From Pseudomonadota bacterium (lineage in GTDB: Bacteria; Pseudomonadota; Gammaproteobacteria; Steroidobacterales; Steroidobacteraceae), in NCBI GenBank assembly GCA_021792755.1, contig JAJYUA010000005.1, positions 1 to 64,000 of the forward strand: 64,000 bases of DNA. The letters run 5' to 3'. The notes beneath the pieces were generated by a model that ran no database searches, had not been told where the DNA came from, and saw only the letters and a list, made by a program, of their open reading frames with translations. A program made the translations under genes and the position numbers. How positions within the stretch are numbered: position 1 is the first letter of the stretch; each line of letters opens with the position of its first letter. Positions 23,267 through 33,141 of the stretch are shown piece after piece.

Positions 23267-24243
23267 GCTTCCCCACCGTACGGGCCCGCCGGACGCGCCA
23301 GACGGACCTCTGGCGACGCATGGTCCGCGAGACCCGCCTCACACCCGATGCGCTCATCTATCCGCTGTTCGTCATCCCCGGAGAGGGTGTGCGCCATCCG
23401 GTCTCGAGCATGCCGGGCATCTCGCAACTCTCCGTCGATGAGGCGGTGAAAGAGGCCCGTGCCGCCGCGGAGGCGGGCGTGCCGGCGGTGCTGCTGTTCG
23501 CCGCGCCGGAGCAGAAAGACGCACGCGCCAGCGCCGCGCTCGATCCGCACGGACTCGCTGCCGAAGCCATCACGGCCGTCAAATCGGCCTGCCCGGGCCT
23601 TATCGTGTGGGCCGACGTCTGTCTGTGCGGTGCCACCGACCACGGCCACTGCGGCCACGTGCTGGCGGATGGGGCGATCGACAACGACTCCTCGATTCAG
23701 ACGCTCGCCCAGGTTGCACTCAACTACGTCCACGCCGGCGCTGATGCGGTCGCGCCGAGCGACATGATGGACGGGCGCGTGCAGGCGATCCGCAGAGCGC
23801 TCGACGGGGACGGCTGCGCCATGACCCCTATCGTCTCGTACGCCGCCAAATACGCCTCGTCCTTCTACGGCCCGTTCCGCGAGGCGGCCGAGTCGGCGCC
23901 CGCCTTCGGCGACCGTCGCAGCTACCAGATGGACCCGGCCAACGCGCGCGAGGCGGTGCGCGAGGTGCTGTTGGATATCGAGGAGGGCGCCGACCTCGTC
24001 ATGGTCAAGCCCGCCGGGCCCTACCTCGACATCATCCGCCGGGTGCGCGAGGCGGTGCAGGTGCCGGTGGTCGCCTACCAGGTGAGCGGCGAGTTCAGCC
24101 TGATCAAGGCCGCCGCCGAGCGCGGCTGGATCGACGAGCGCGCGGCGGTGCTCGAGACTTTGACCGGCATTCAGCGCGCGGGCGCGGATCTCATCATCAC
24201 CTACTTCGCGCCCGAGGTGGCACGCTGGCTAAGGAGCCTCTGA
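23263..24243 (+). CDS. hemB: delta-aminolevulinic acid dehydratase (porphobilinogen synthase)
   Basis: A 326-residue enzyme that condenses two 5-aminolevulinates to porphobilinogen. The Schiff-base lysines are Lys196 (SYAAKYASSFYGPF) and Lys249 (DLVMVKPAGPYLD). Cys120, Cys122 and Cys130 in VCLCGATDHGHCG point to the zinc-dependent type. The C-terminal AYQVSGEFSLIKAA block is typical. ATG 23263 overlaps the hemD stop; the frame open to 23170 only repeats hemD DNA. Its place after hemD, and not before hemC, reverses the biochemical order. Confidence 0.97.
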   Translation: MSFPTVRARRTRQTDLWRRMVRETRLTPDALIYPLFVIPGEGVRHPVSSMPGISQLSVDEAVKEARAAAEAGVPAVLLFAAPEQKDARASAALDPHGLAAEAITAVKSACPGLIVWADVCLCGATDHGHCGHVLADGAIDNDSSIQTLAQVALNYVHAGADAVAPSDMMDGRVQAIRRALDGDGCAMTPIVSYAAKYASSFYGPFREAAESAPAFGDRRSYQMDPANAREAVREVLLDIEEGADLVMVKPAGPYLDIIRRVREAVQVPVVAYQVSGEFSLIKAAAERGWIDERAAVLETLTGIQRAGADLIITYFAPEVARWLRSL

Positions 24244-25311
24244 TTGACCGCGCCCGCCGCCGAAACGTCCGTCTTTCTGGCCGCCTGCCGCCGCCGGCCG
24301 GTGCCCTACACGCCCATCTGGATCATGCGCCAGGCGGGCCGCTACCTGCCCGAGTACCGGCAGCTGCGCGCCAAGGTGGACTTCGAGACCCTCACTCGCA
24401 CGCCCGAGCTTGCGGCCGAAGTCACACTGCAGCCCCTCAAGCGCTTTGCGCTCGATGCGGCTATTCTCTTCAGCGACATCATGACGCCGCTCCAGGGCAT
24501 GGGCGTCGATCTCAGCTTCGCTCCAGGCCCGGTGGTGCGCGAGCCGCTGCGGACCCTGGCGGCCATCGAGGCCCTGCGCGAGCTCGAGCCGGAGCGGGAC
24601 GTGCCCTTCGTGTTGGAATCCATCCGGCTGGTTCGCGCCGCGGTGCCGCGGGACGTGCCGCTCATCGGCTTTGCGGGCGGTCCGTTCACGCTCTTCTGTT
24701 ATCTCGTGTGCGGGCGTCCGGAGAAGGAGTTCGAGACGGCGCGCGCGTTTCTTTACTCCCAGCCGCAGGCGAGCCTGCGCCTGCTCGAGCGGCTCGCGGA
24801 CGCGATGAGCGCCTACCTCGCGGCCCAGGCGAGCGCCGGCGCGCAGGCGCTGATGCTGTTCGAGTCCTGGGCAGGGCTGCTCGCGCCGCCCGCCTTCGAG
24901 CGCTTCGCACTGCACGCCGCGCAGCGCACCCTGGCGGCGCTGCGCGGCACCGGCGTACCCAGGATCTACTATGTCAACCAGGCTGGTGCGCTGATGGAGG
25001 CCGTCGCCGGAGTCGATGCCGAGGTGATCGGCGTGGACTGGCGAGTGCCGCTCGATCAGGTGCGACGGCGCCTGGGCCCGGACAAGGCAGTACAGGGCAA
25101 CCTCGACCCGGCGGCCCTCTTCGCTTCCGCCGATGAGCTCGAGCGCCAGGCCGCTCGCGTGCTCGCCGAGGCCGGTCCGGCGCCGGGACACATCTTCAAC
25201 CTGGGCCACGGCATCTGGCCGCAAGCCGATCCGCAGGCTGTGGCGCGGCTGGTCGACTACGTGCACGATCGCTCCGCACGAGCGGCGCCCGCCGCGAAGG
25301 CCCTTTCTTGA
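24244..25311 (+). CDS. hemE: uroporphyrinogen decarboxylase
   Basis: A 355-residue enzyme that removes four carboxyl groups from uroporphyrinogen III to give coproporphyrinogen III. Motifs: PIWIMRQAGRYLPEYR, the essential Asp78 in LFSDIMTPLQGMGVDLSF, GFAGGPFTLFCYLV, FESWAGLL, YYVNQAGALMEAVAG, and the terminal FNLGHGIWPQADP. It starts with TTG directly after the hemB stop. Its own stop overlaps a TTG start of hemF (TTGA), so translation is likely coupled. Confidence 0.97.
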   Translation: MTAPAAETSVFLAACRRRPVPYTPIWIMRQAGRYLPEYRQLRAKVDFETLTRTPELAAEVTLQPLKRFALDAAILFSDIMTPLQGMGVDLSFAPGPVVREPLRTLAAIEALRELEPERDVPFVLESIRLVRAAVPRDVPLIGFAGGPFTLFCYLVCGRPEKEFETARAFLYSQPQASLRLLERLADAMSAYLAAQASAGAQALMLFESWAGLLAPPAFERFALHAAQRTLAALRGTGVPRIYYVNQAGALMEAVAGVDAEVIGVDWRVPLDQVRRRLGPDKAVQGNLDPAALFASADELERQAARVLAEAGPAPGHIFNLGHGIWPQADPQAVARLVDYVHDRSARAAPAAKALS

Positions 25312-26147
25312 GCGCCGGGGTCGGGGGCGAGGGTCTTGCCGAGGCCGCGGCCGCGTATTTCCGCGACCTGCAGGCGCGCGTCTGCGCCGCGTTCGAGGCC
25401 TTCGAGCCCTCGGACTGCTTCGAGGCGCGCCCCTGGCGCCGGCCCGAGGGCCATCGCCTCAAGGGCGGCGGGGAATCGCGGCTGATGCGCGGCGAGGTGT
25501 TCGAGAAGGTCGGCGTGAACGTCAGTCATGTCTGGGGCGAGTTCTCCGAGCAAGCCCGCGGCCAAGTGCCGGGCGCCGAGGAGTCGGGCGGGCGCTTCCT
25601 TGCCTGCGGAATCTCGCTCGTGGCGCACATGAGCAATCCCTACGTTCCGGCAGTCCACCTGAACCTGCGGTATCTGCGCACCAGCCGCGCGTGGTTCGGC
25701 GGGGGAACGGACCTGACGCCGACCTTTCCGTTCGAGGAAGACACGGCGGACTTCCACGCCGCCTTGCGCACCGCCTGCGACACATACCGGCCCGACGCGT
25801 ATCAAGAGTTCAAGGAACGGTGCGACCGCTACTTCTACCTGCCCCATCGGCACGAGCCCCGGGGTGTCGGCGGCATCTTCTTCGACGAGCTCGCCGGCGC
25901 CGAGGCCAGCATCGATTTCGCCTTCGTGCGGCAGGTGGGCGAGGCGTTCCTCGGTGTCTATCCGCGCCTCGTCGCGCGACGCAAGGACCTGCCTTATGAT
26001 GAGGCGGCTCGGGAGAAGCTGCTCTTCAAGCGCGGGCGGTATGTCGAGTTCAACCTGGTCTATGATCGGGGCACGAAGTTCGGCTTCCAGACCGATGCCG
26101 ATCCTGAGGCCTACCTCATGAGTCTGCCACCGCTCGTCAGATGGTAA
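25308..26147 (+). CDS. hemF: oxygen-dependent coproporphyrinogen-III oxidase
   Basis: A 279-residue enzyme that converts coproporphyrinogen III to protoporphyrinogen IX using O2, showing aerobic or microaerobic heme synthesis. Typical blocks are GGGESRLMRGEVFEKVGVN, SNPYVPAVHLNLRYL, the signature WFGGGTDLTPTFPFEEDTA, FYLPHRHEPRGVGGIFFDE, and KRGRYVEFNLVYDRGTKFG. TTG 25308 overlaps the hemE stop. It is slightly short for the family (usually about 300) because of a brief N-terminus. The next gene begins before its stop. Confidence 0.95.
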   Translation: MSAGVGGEGLAEAAAAYFRDLQARVCAAFEAFEPSDCFEARPWRRPEGHRLKGGGESRLMRGEVFEKVGVNVSHVWGEFSEQARGQVPGAEESGGRFLACGISLVAHMSNPYVPAVHLNLRYLRTSRAWFGGGTDLTPTFPFEEDTADFHAALRTACDTYRPDAYQEFKERCDRYFYLPHRHEPRGVGGIFFDELAGAEASIDFAFVRQVGEAFLGVYPRLVARRKDLPYDEAAREKLLFKRGRYVEFNLVYDRGTKFGFQTDADPEAYLMSLPPLVRW

Positions 26148-26668
26148 AGCACGCCGGTCTGAAACTCGGAAGTTGCACTCCGCTGCTCTTTGCGGCGGCA
26201 TTGGCGCTGAGCGCGTGCAGTCAGCAGGGTCCGGATTTCCTGTCGAGCCCCTCGCCGCCCGCCGCGCCCTCCGCTCCGTCGGCGCCCGCACCCGAAGGGC
26301 CGCGCGCCGCGCTGCGCGCCTCGACGCTCATCAGCATGCCGGTCGAGTCACGCTCCGGGCAGGTGCTCGGGCGCATCCGGGACATCCTCTTCAACCCCGA
26401 CGGCAACGGGCACGCCACTCACGTCATCATCGCATACGGCAAGGGCGGCGCCGGCGAGAGGCTGGTGGCGATTCCCTGGTGGACGGCGGTATCGGACATT
26501 CACCACGACGCCCTGGTGGTGAAGGCGGCGCGGCTCGAGGGTGCCCCCAGCTTCGCGCCCGGCAACTGGCCGGAGCTCACGGATCCCTCCTGGAGCGACT
26601 CCGCGGATGACTACTGGACGGTGCCGATCGATTCGACCTCGCGCTCGCGCGCCCGTCCTCCTCTTTGA
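26141..26668 (+). CDS. PRC-barrel domain lipoprotein
   Basis: A 175-residue predicted lipoprotein. The signal peptide ends in a lipobox LSAC (Cys near 26). A Pro/Ala/Ser-rich linker follows, then a PRC-barrel-like domain with LISMPVESRSGQVLGRIRD, LFNPDGNGHATHVIIAYGKG and LVAIPWWTAV. PRC barrels bind partners or RNA in other contexts, but secreted versions have no defined role. ATG 26141 overlaps the hemF end by 7 bp. AsmA starts directly after its stop, pointing to an envelope role. Confidence 0.75.
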   Translation: MVKHAGLKLGSCTPLLFAAALALSACSQQGPDFLSSPSPPAAPSAPSAPAPEGPRAALRASTLISMPVESRSGQVLGRIRDILFNPDGNGHATHVIIAYGKGGAGERLVAIPWWTAVSDIHHDALVVKAARLEGAPSFAPGNWPELTDPSWSDSADDYWTVPIDSTSRSRARPPL

Positions 26669-27832
26669 ATGCGGACCGTCCGTTGGATCCTCGGGATCGT
26701 GGCCGCGCTCGTGCTGCTTCTGGTCGCGGCGCTGCTCATCGTCACCCTGGTGATCAACCCGAACCGTTATCGAGGCGAGATTGACCGGCGGGTGAGCCTG
26801 GCCACCGGCCGGTCCTTCGTGATCGAGGGAAATGTGCGCCTCTCGGGGTTCCCGTGGCTCGCGGTGCGGATCGGGCGCGCGCGCCTCGGCCCCAGGCCCG
26901 GACAACCGGGACCGGACCTGATCGACTGGCGCTCCGCCCGCCTGAGCGTACGGCTGCTGCCGCTGCTGCTGCACCGGCAGCTCGACATCGGACAGATCCG
27001 CCTTCAAGGCGCCGACATCCATCTTTGGCGGCAACCCGATGGCCGGGGCAACTGGCAGGATCTACTCGCTCGGTCGCACTCACAGGCCGCGACGCCGGCT
27101 CTGCCGGCGTTTGCCGGTCTCGACATCGAGGACGGGACGCTGCATTACGCGAACAGCCCGGGAGCGCCGATCACTCTGACACACTGGCAATTGCGCGTGG
27201 CCCCCGGGCAATCGGGCGGGCCCCTGACGGTGAGCAGCCGCTTCCTGTTGCACGGCGGTCCGCTGCCGCGAGCTGGAGTGCCGGTGCGGCTGCGGCTCGA
27301 GCGGCTGCGGCTCGAGGCCGCCCCGTTCACCGTCTCGGCGCCGGCGGTGGTGCTCAAAGTGGCGGGCGTGACGATGCGGGGCAAGGCAACGCTCACGCAC
27401 GGCAAAAACGGCTTCGACGCCAACGGCGCCTTGACGCTCACCGTCCCTTCGGTACGTCGTCTCATCACGCTGCTGAACCTCAAGACACGGCTGCCCAAGG
27501 ATCCCAAGGCGCTCGGCAAGCTCTCGCTGAGGGCTCGCTGGCGACTGAAAAACGGCGCGCTGGCGCTCAATCCGCTCACCGCGCGGCTCGATGCGACGAC
27601 GCTCACCGGCTGGGTGGATCGCTCGGGCGGCCCGCGGCCGCTGTGGCGCTTCGCCCTCGAGGCCGACCGGATCGACTTTGCGCATTACCTGCCGCCGACC
27701 AGAAAACACCCCAAACCGCTCGTGCTGCCGATCAAGGCGCTGCGCGCCCTGCATGCGCGCGGCATACTGACGGTGGAGCAGGCGAGCTTCAACGGCACGA
27801 CGCTGCGGGACATCCGCCTCGAGGTGCAATGA
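26669..27832 (+). CDS. short AsmA-family protein
   Basis: A 387-residue protein with one N-terminal transmembrane helix (about 5-27), followed by AsmA-like beta-rich sequence: INPNRYRGEIDRRVSLATGR, LSGFPWLAVRIGRARLG, SVRLLPLLLHRQLDIGQIRL, and LHLWRQPDGRGNWQDLL-like motifs. AsmA proteins are envelope lipid-transport-like factors anchored in the inner membrane, usually 600-700 residues. Here the C-terminal AsmA_2-like half is missing and the frame ends at a coupled ATGA with mutY. Linkage asmA-mutY-yggX is common in gammaproteobacteria. It may be a natural short form or a truncation. Confidence 0.8.
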   Translation: MRTVRWILGIVAALVLLLVAALLIVTLVINPNRYRGEIDRRVSLATGRSFVIEGNVRLSGFPWLAVRIGRARLGPRPGQPGPDLIDWRSARLSVRLLPLLLHRQLDIGQIRLQGADIHLWRQPDGRGNWQDLLARSHSQAATPALPAFAGLDIEDGTLHYANSPGAPITLTHWQLRVAPGQSGGPLTVSSRFLLHGGPLPRAGVPVRLRLERLRLEAAPFTVSAPAVVLKVAGVTMRGKATLTHGKNGFDANGALTLTVPSVRRLITLLNLKTRLPKDPKALGKLSLRARWRLKNGALALNPLTARLDATTLTGWVDRSGGPRPLWRFALEADRIDFAHYLPPTRKHPKPLVLPIKALRALHARGILTVEQASFNGTTLRDIRLEVQ

Positions 27833-28938
27833 GCACGGCCAAGTCCCGCCGATCGGACGCGGCCCACGTGGGCGATGCCGGCCCGCGCTTCGCGGGCGCG
27901 CTGATCGAATGGCATGCCCGCGGGGGACGGCACGAGCTGCCGTGGCAGCGCGACCGCAGTCCCTACCGGGTCTGGGTCTCGGAAATCATGCTGCAGCAGA
28001 CCCAGGTCGGCACCGTCATGTCCTATTACGAGCGCTTCATGCAGCGCTTTCCTGACGTCGTGGCGCTCGCCGACGCGCCGCTCGATGGGGTGCTGCACCT
28101 GTGGTCGGGCCTCGGGTATTACGCGCGGGCGCGCAACCTCCACCGGGCCGCGGTCTGTGTCCGCGACGAGCACGGCGGCCGCTTCCCAGAGAGCTTCGAG
28201 GCGGTAGCCCGCCTGCCCGGCGTTGGCCGTTCCACTGCCGGGGCCATCCTGGCGCTGAGCTCCGGCCAGCGTTTCCCCATTCTCGACGGCAACGTGCGGC
28301 GCGTTCTGACACGTCAATTCGGGATAGCGAGCGCCGCGTCGGACCGCAATGCGACGGAGCGGCTATGGCGGATCGCGGAAGACTGCACACCCACGCGGCA
28401 CATCGACGTGTACACGCAGGCGATCATGGACCTGGGTGCCACGATCTGCACCCGCCGCAACCCCGCATGCGGTCAGTGCCCGGTGGCCGAAAGTTGCGTC
28501 GCGCGCCTTACCGGTCGCCAGCATGAGCTGCCCGCGGCCAGGCGCCGCCCCGAGCGCTCCCTGCGGCAGGCCTTCATGGTCGCGGCGCGGCGACACGATG
28601 GCAGCGTGTTGCTCGAGCGCCGTCCCGAGCGCGGCATCTGGGGGGGGTTGTGGTGCCTGCCCCAATTCGACACCCGCGCCGAGGCCGAGGACTATCTGCG
28701 ACACACCCTGAACAGCGCCGCGCCCCGGCCGCTCGAGACGCTGCGGCATGCGTTCACTCATTTTGATCTTGTCATCACGCCGCTTCTGGCCCATTGTTCG
28801 GGCATCAACGCGCCGGACCCGGCGCGGCATGCCTGGTACCGCGCAAGCGTCCCCGACGCTCTCGGCCTTCCCGCTCCGATCTCGAAGTTCCTGCGGCGAT
28901 TGGCGAGCGAGGCGGTGCAGGAGCAGCTTTTGGGTTGA
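27829..28938 (+). CDS. mutY: A/G-specific adenine DNA glycosylase
   Basis: A 369-residue MutY, which removes adenine mispaired with 8-oxoguanine. It has the LPWQRDRSPYRVWVSEIMLQ block with the catalytic Glu, and the helix-hairpin-helix LPGVGRSTAGAIL. The catalytic Asp is in LDGNVRRVLTR, and the [4Fe-4S] ligands are in CTRRNPACGQCPVAESC. The C-terminal NUDIX-like domain includes RPERGIWGGLWCLPQ and HAFTHFDL. ATG 27829 overlaps the asmA stop; the long open frame upstream is a shadow of asmA. Complete and presumably functional. Confidence 0.97.
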   Translation: MSTAKSRRSDAAHVGDAGPRFAGALIEWHARGGRHELPWQRDRSPYRVWVSEIMLQQTQVGTVMSYYERFMQRFPDVVALADAPLDGVLHLWSGLGYYARARNLHRAAVCVRDEHGGRFPESFEAVARLPGVGRSTAGAILALSSGQRFPILDGNVRRVLTRQFGIASAASDRNATERLWRIAEDCTPTRHIDVYTQAIMDLGATICTRRNPACGQCPVAESCVARLTGRQHELPAARRRPERSLRQAFMVAARRHDGSVLLERRPERGIWGGLWCLPQFDTRAEAEDYLRHTLNSAAPRPLETLRHAFTHFDLVITPLLAHCSGINAPDPARHAWYRASVPDALGLPAPISKFLRRLASEAVQEQLLG

Positions 28939-28956
28939 TAGCAACTGGAGACAGCC

Positions 28957-29228
28957 GTGCCCCGAATGGTGCAGTGTGTGGTGTTGAAGCGCGAGGCGCC
29001 CGGCCTCGACCGTCCGCCCTATCCCGGCGCGCTGGGCAAGCGGATTTATGAGCAGGTCTCGCGCGAGGCCTGGGGCCGCTGGGTTCAGCACCAGGTCATG
29101 CTGATCAACGAGTACCGCCTGAGTCCCATCGAGCCCAAGGCCCGCCAGTTCCTCGAGGCCGAGATGGAAAAGTTCTTCTTCGGCCCAGGCTCGACCCGGC
29201 CCGAAGGCTACGCGCCGCCCGAGGAGCA

Positions 29229-29232
<4 letters not shown>
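28957..29232 (+). CDS. yggX: YggX-family Fe(II)-trafficking / oxidative damage protection protein
   Basis: A 91-residue YggX homologue, thought to protect Fe-S clusters and handle labile iron. Conserved blocks are [69 protein letters not shown] 28957 follows GGAG by seven bases, and no ATG sits at the expected position. It directly follows mutY, an Fe-S enzyme, as in many gammaproteobacteria. Its stop overlaps the edd start (GTGA). Confidence 0.95.
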
Positions 29233-31055
<1,823 letters not shown>

Positions 31056-31221
31056 GACCGGGGCGCCCGCGCCGCTCGAGGCGGGCGACGACACTCCTTG
31101 GGTCCGCTCAGCGTCCGCCCACCCGGCTCGCAGCCGGGAAACGCTCGCGCCGAGGCGGACGCGATGAGCCCGAAGAAGACCGTCGCGGGTGAGTACTCGA
31201 TCGCTCTGGCAGGGCTGACGC

Positions 31222-31479
31222 TCAGCCGCCCCGCTTGTCCGGCAGCGCCACGCTGAGCTCGAGCACCTCGTGGCCTTCCTCGCGGTCGAGATGCACCTGG
31301 ACCGCCTCGGGGTCCACGTTGACGTACTTGTGGATCACCTGCAGCAGCTCGCGCCTGAGCAGCGGCAGGTAGTCCGGCGCGCCGCGTGTGCTGCGCTCCT
31401 GCGCCACGATGATGCGCAGGCGCTCCTTGGCGATGCTCGCCGTGGAGGGCTTGCTTCGAAACAGAGCCAGCAGTCCCAT
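31222..31479 (-). CDS. minE: cell division topological specificity factor MinE
   Basis: An 85-residue MinE, which drives MinD ATP turnover and pole-to-pole oscillation. The N-terminal [20 protein letters not shown] part carries the MinD-interacting, membrane-targeting segment. The dimerisation domain has [19 protein letters not shown] and the LEVSVALPDK-like end. ATG 31479 begins one base after the minD stop; the frame open to 31593 overlaps minD and is not used. Last gene of minCDE. Confidence 0.95.
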   Translation of the reverse strand: MGLLALFRSKPSTASIAKERLRIIVAQERSTRGAPDYLPLLRRELLQVIHKYVNVDPEAVQVHLDREEGHEVLELSVALPDKRGG

Positions 31480-31480
31480 G

Positions 31481-32293
31481 TCACCCTCCGAACATGCGTG
31501 CGAGGAATCCCCGCTTGCGCTCTTCGAGGAAGCGTAACGGCAGTTGCTCGCCGAGCAGGCGCCCGACCGCATCCTCGTAGGCGTCGGCGGCATCGCTGGC
31601 CTCGTTCAGAATGACCGGTACGCCGGAGTTGGACGCCGCCAGCACGTCGGTGGACTCCGGCACCACCCCGATGACATCCAACCCCAGGATCTCCTTCACG
31701 TCATTGACACTCATCATCTCCCCGCTCGCCACCCGCCGCGGGTTGTAGCGGGTGAGCAGCAGATGCTCCTTCACCCCCCCGTTGCCGTTCGCGGCGCGCC
31801 GGGTCTTGCTCGCGAGCAGCCCCAGGATGCGGTCGGAGTCGCGGACCGAGGAGACTTCCGGGTTGACCACCACCACGGCGCGGTCGGCGAAGTACATCGC
31901 GAGGTGCGCGCCCTTCTCGATGCCCGCGGGCGAGTCACAGATGATGTAGTCGAAGCCCTCGCCGGCGAGCTCATCGAGCACGCGCTGCACACCGTCCTCC
32001 GTCAACGCATCCTTGTCGCGGGTCTGCGAGGCCGCGAGCACGTGCAGGCCCTCCAAGCGCTTGTCCCTGATCAGGGCCTGCTTGAGCGTGCAATCGCGGT
32101 TGATGACATTGACGAAGTCGTAGACCACGCGCCGCTCGCAGCCCATGATCAGGTCGAGATTGCGCAGCCCGATGTCGAAGTCTATCAGCGCCACGCGCTT
32201 GCCGCGGCGGGCCAGCCCGCAACCCAGGCTGGCCGAGGTGGTGGTCTTGCCGACCCCGCCCTTGCCCGAGGTCACCACGATGATCTCACTCAA
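31481..32293 (-). CDS. minD: septum site-determining ATPase MinD
   Basis: A 270-residue ParA/MinD ATPase with deviant Walker [17 protein letters not shown], switch regions [16 protein letters not shown] and [11 protein letters not shown], and a C-terminal amphipathic membrane anchor ([16 protein letters not shown]). TTG 32293 is chosen: AGGAGA lies directly upstream and the product begins (M)[12 protein letters not shown] at the normal MinD length. An ATG at 32335 would add 14 residues overlapping the end of minC. It recruits MinC to the membrane to block polar FtsZ rings. Confidence 0.96.
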   Translation of the reverse strand: MSEIIVVTSGKGGVGKTTTSASLGCGLARRGKRVALIDFDIGLRNLDLIMGCERRVVYDFVNVINRDCTLKQALIRDKRLEGLHVLAASQTRDKDALTEDGVQRVLDELAGEGFDYIICDSPAGIEKGAHLAMYFADRAVVVVNPEVSSVRDSDRILGLLASKTRRAANGNGGVKEHLLLTRYNPRRVASGEMMSVNDVKEILGLDVIGVVPESTDVLAASNSGVPVILNEASDAADAYEDAVGRLLGEQLPLRFLEERKRGFLARMFGG

Positions 32294-32331
32294 GTTTCTC
32301 TCCTCGAAGATTCTGTTGGGACGGGGCGCAC

Positions 32332-33081
32332 TCAAGCGCCCAGCCGCTCAAAATGCAAGTCGTCGCCATCCAACCACGCCTGCACGGGTTTGCCGGCAAG
32401 CTCCGGCGGCAACGTCTCGAACACGCGGAACACGCCGGCGATGGACACCAGCTCCGCTCGGAATTCCTGACAGAACACCCGCGATGCGGGCTCTCCGCGC
32501 GCGCCGGCCACCACGCGCCCGCGCAGCGCCCCATAGACGTGCACGCAGCCGTCGGCGATCACCTCGGCCCCGGCGCCGACGGAGGCGGTGACCACCAGAT
32601 CGCGGCCGCGCGCATACACGCGCTGGCCGGAGCGCACCGGGTGCTGATGCAGCTGTGCGGCGACCGGCTCTGGCTGCTCGTTAGACGGTGCCGCCGGCCG
32701 CGCCACCTCGGAGTGCTGCGCGGCCTGCACCGGCGGGCGAAACTGCCTGAAGGGCGGCAACACCGGCAGATCGAGGGGCTTGGAGAGCGCCTGCGCGGCC
32801 TCGGCGCCGCTCGCCAGGCCCACCGGACACATGCCGGCGCGACGCACGGCGTCCAGCACACCGCGCATTTCCTCGACCGTAGGCTCGCGGCCGAGCGGCC
32901 CCAGATCGAGCGACACGGCGGTGCGCTGAAAGAAGTTCGGCGCGGTGGCGACCCGCCCGGTCAGCTCATCGAGAATGGCGCCCGGATCGGTGGTCCAGAT
33001 GAGCACCTGGATGAGGCCCACTTGTCCGAAGCGAATGTCGATGGCCGGCGCCGGCGCGGCCTCGGCTCTATTGGTTGTCAT
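32332..33081 (-). CDS. minC: septum site-determining protein MinC
   Basis: A 249-residue FtsZ inhibitor. The N-terminal domain (about 12-105) includes SLDLGPLGREPTVEEMRGVL. A Pro/Gln-rich linker follows, then the beta-helical C-terminal MinD-binding domain, with RSGQRVYARGRDLVVTASVG, AEVIADGCVHVYGALRGRVV and ARGEPASRVFCQEFRAELVS. First gene of minCDE, 60 bp downstream of hrpB. Complete. Confidence 0.95.
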   Translation of the reverse strand: MTTNRAEAAPAPAIDIRFGQVGLIQVLIWTTDPGAILDELTGRVATAPNFFQRTAVSLDLGPLGREPTVEEMRGVLDAVRRAGMCPVGLASGAEAAQALSKPLDLPVLPPFRQFRPPVQAAQHSEVARPAAPSNEQPEPVAAQLHQHPVRSGQRVYARGRDLVVTASVGAGAEVIADGCVHVYGALRGRVVAGARGEPASRVFCQEFRAELVSIAGVFRVFETLPPELAGKPVQAWLDGDDLHFERLGA

Positions 33082-33141
33082 GAATCCCTGGCGCGGTGCA
33101 TGAGCGGCTGAGGGAGGAATGCAAGGGCGCAGTGTACCGGC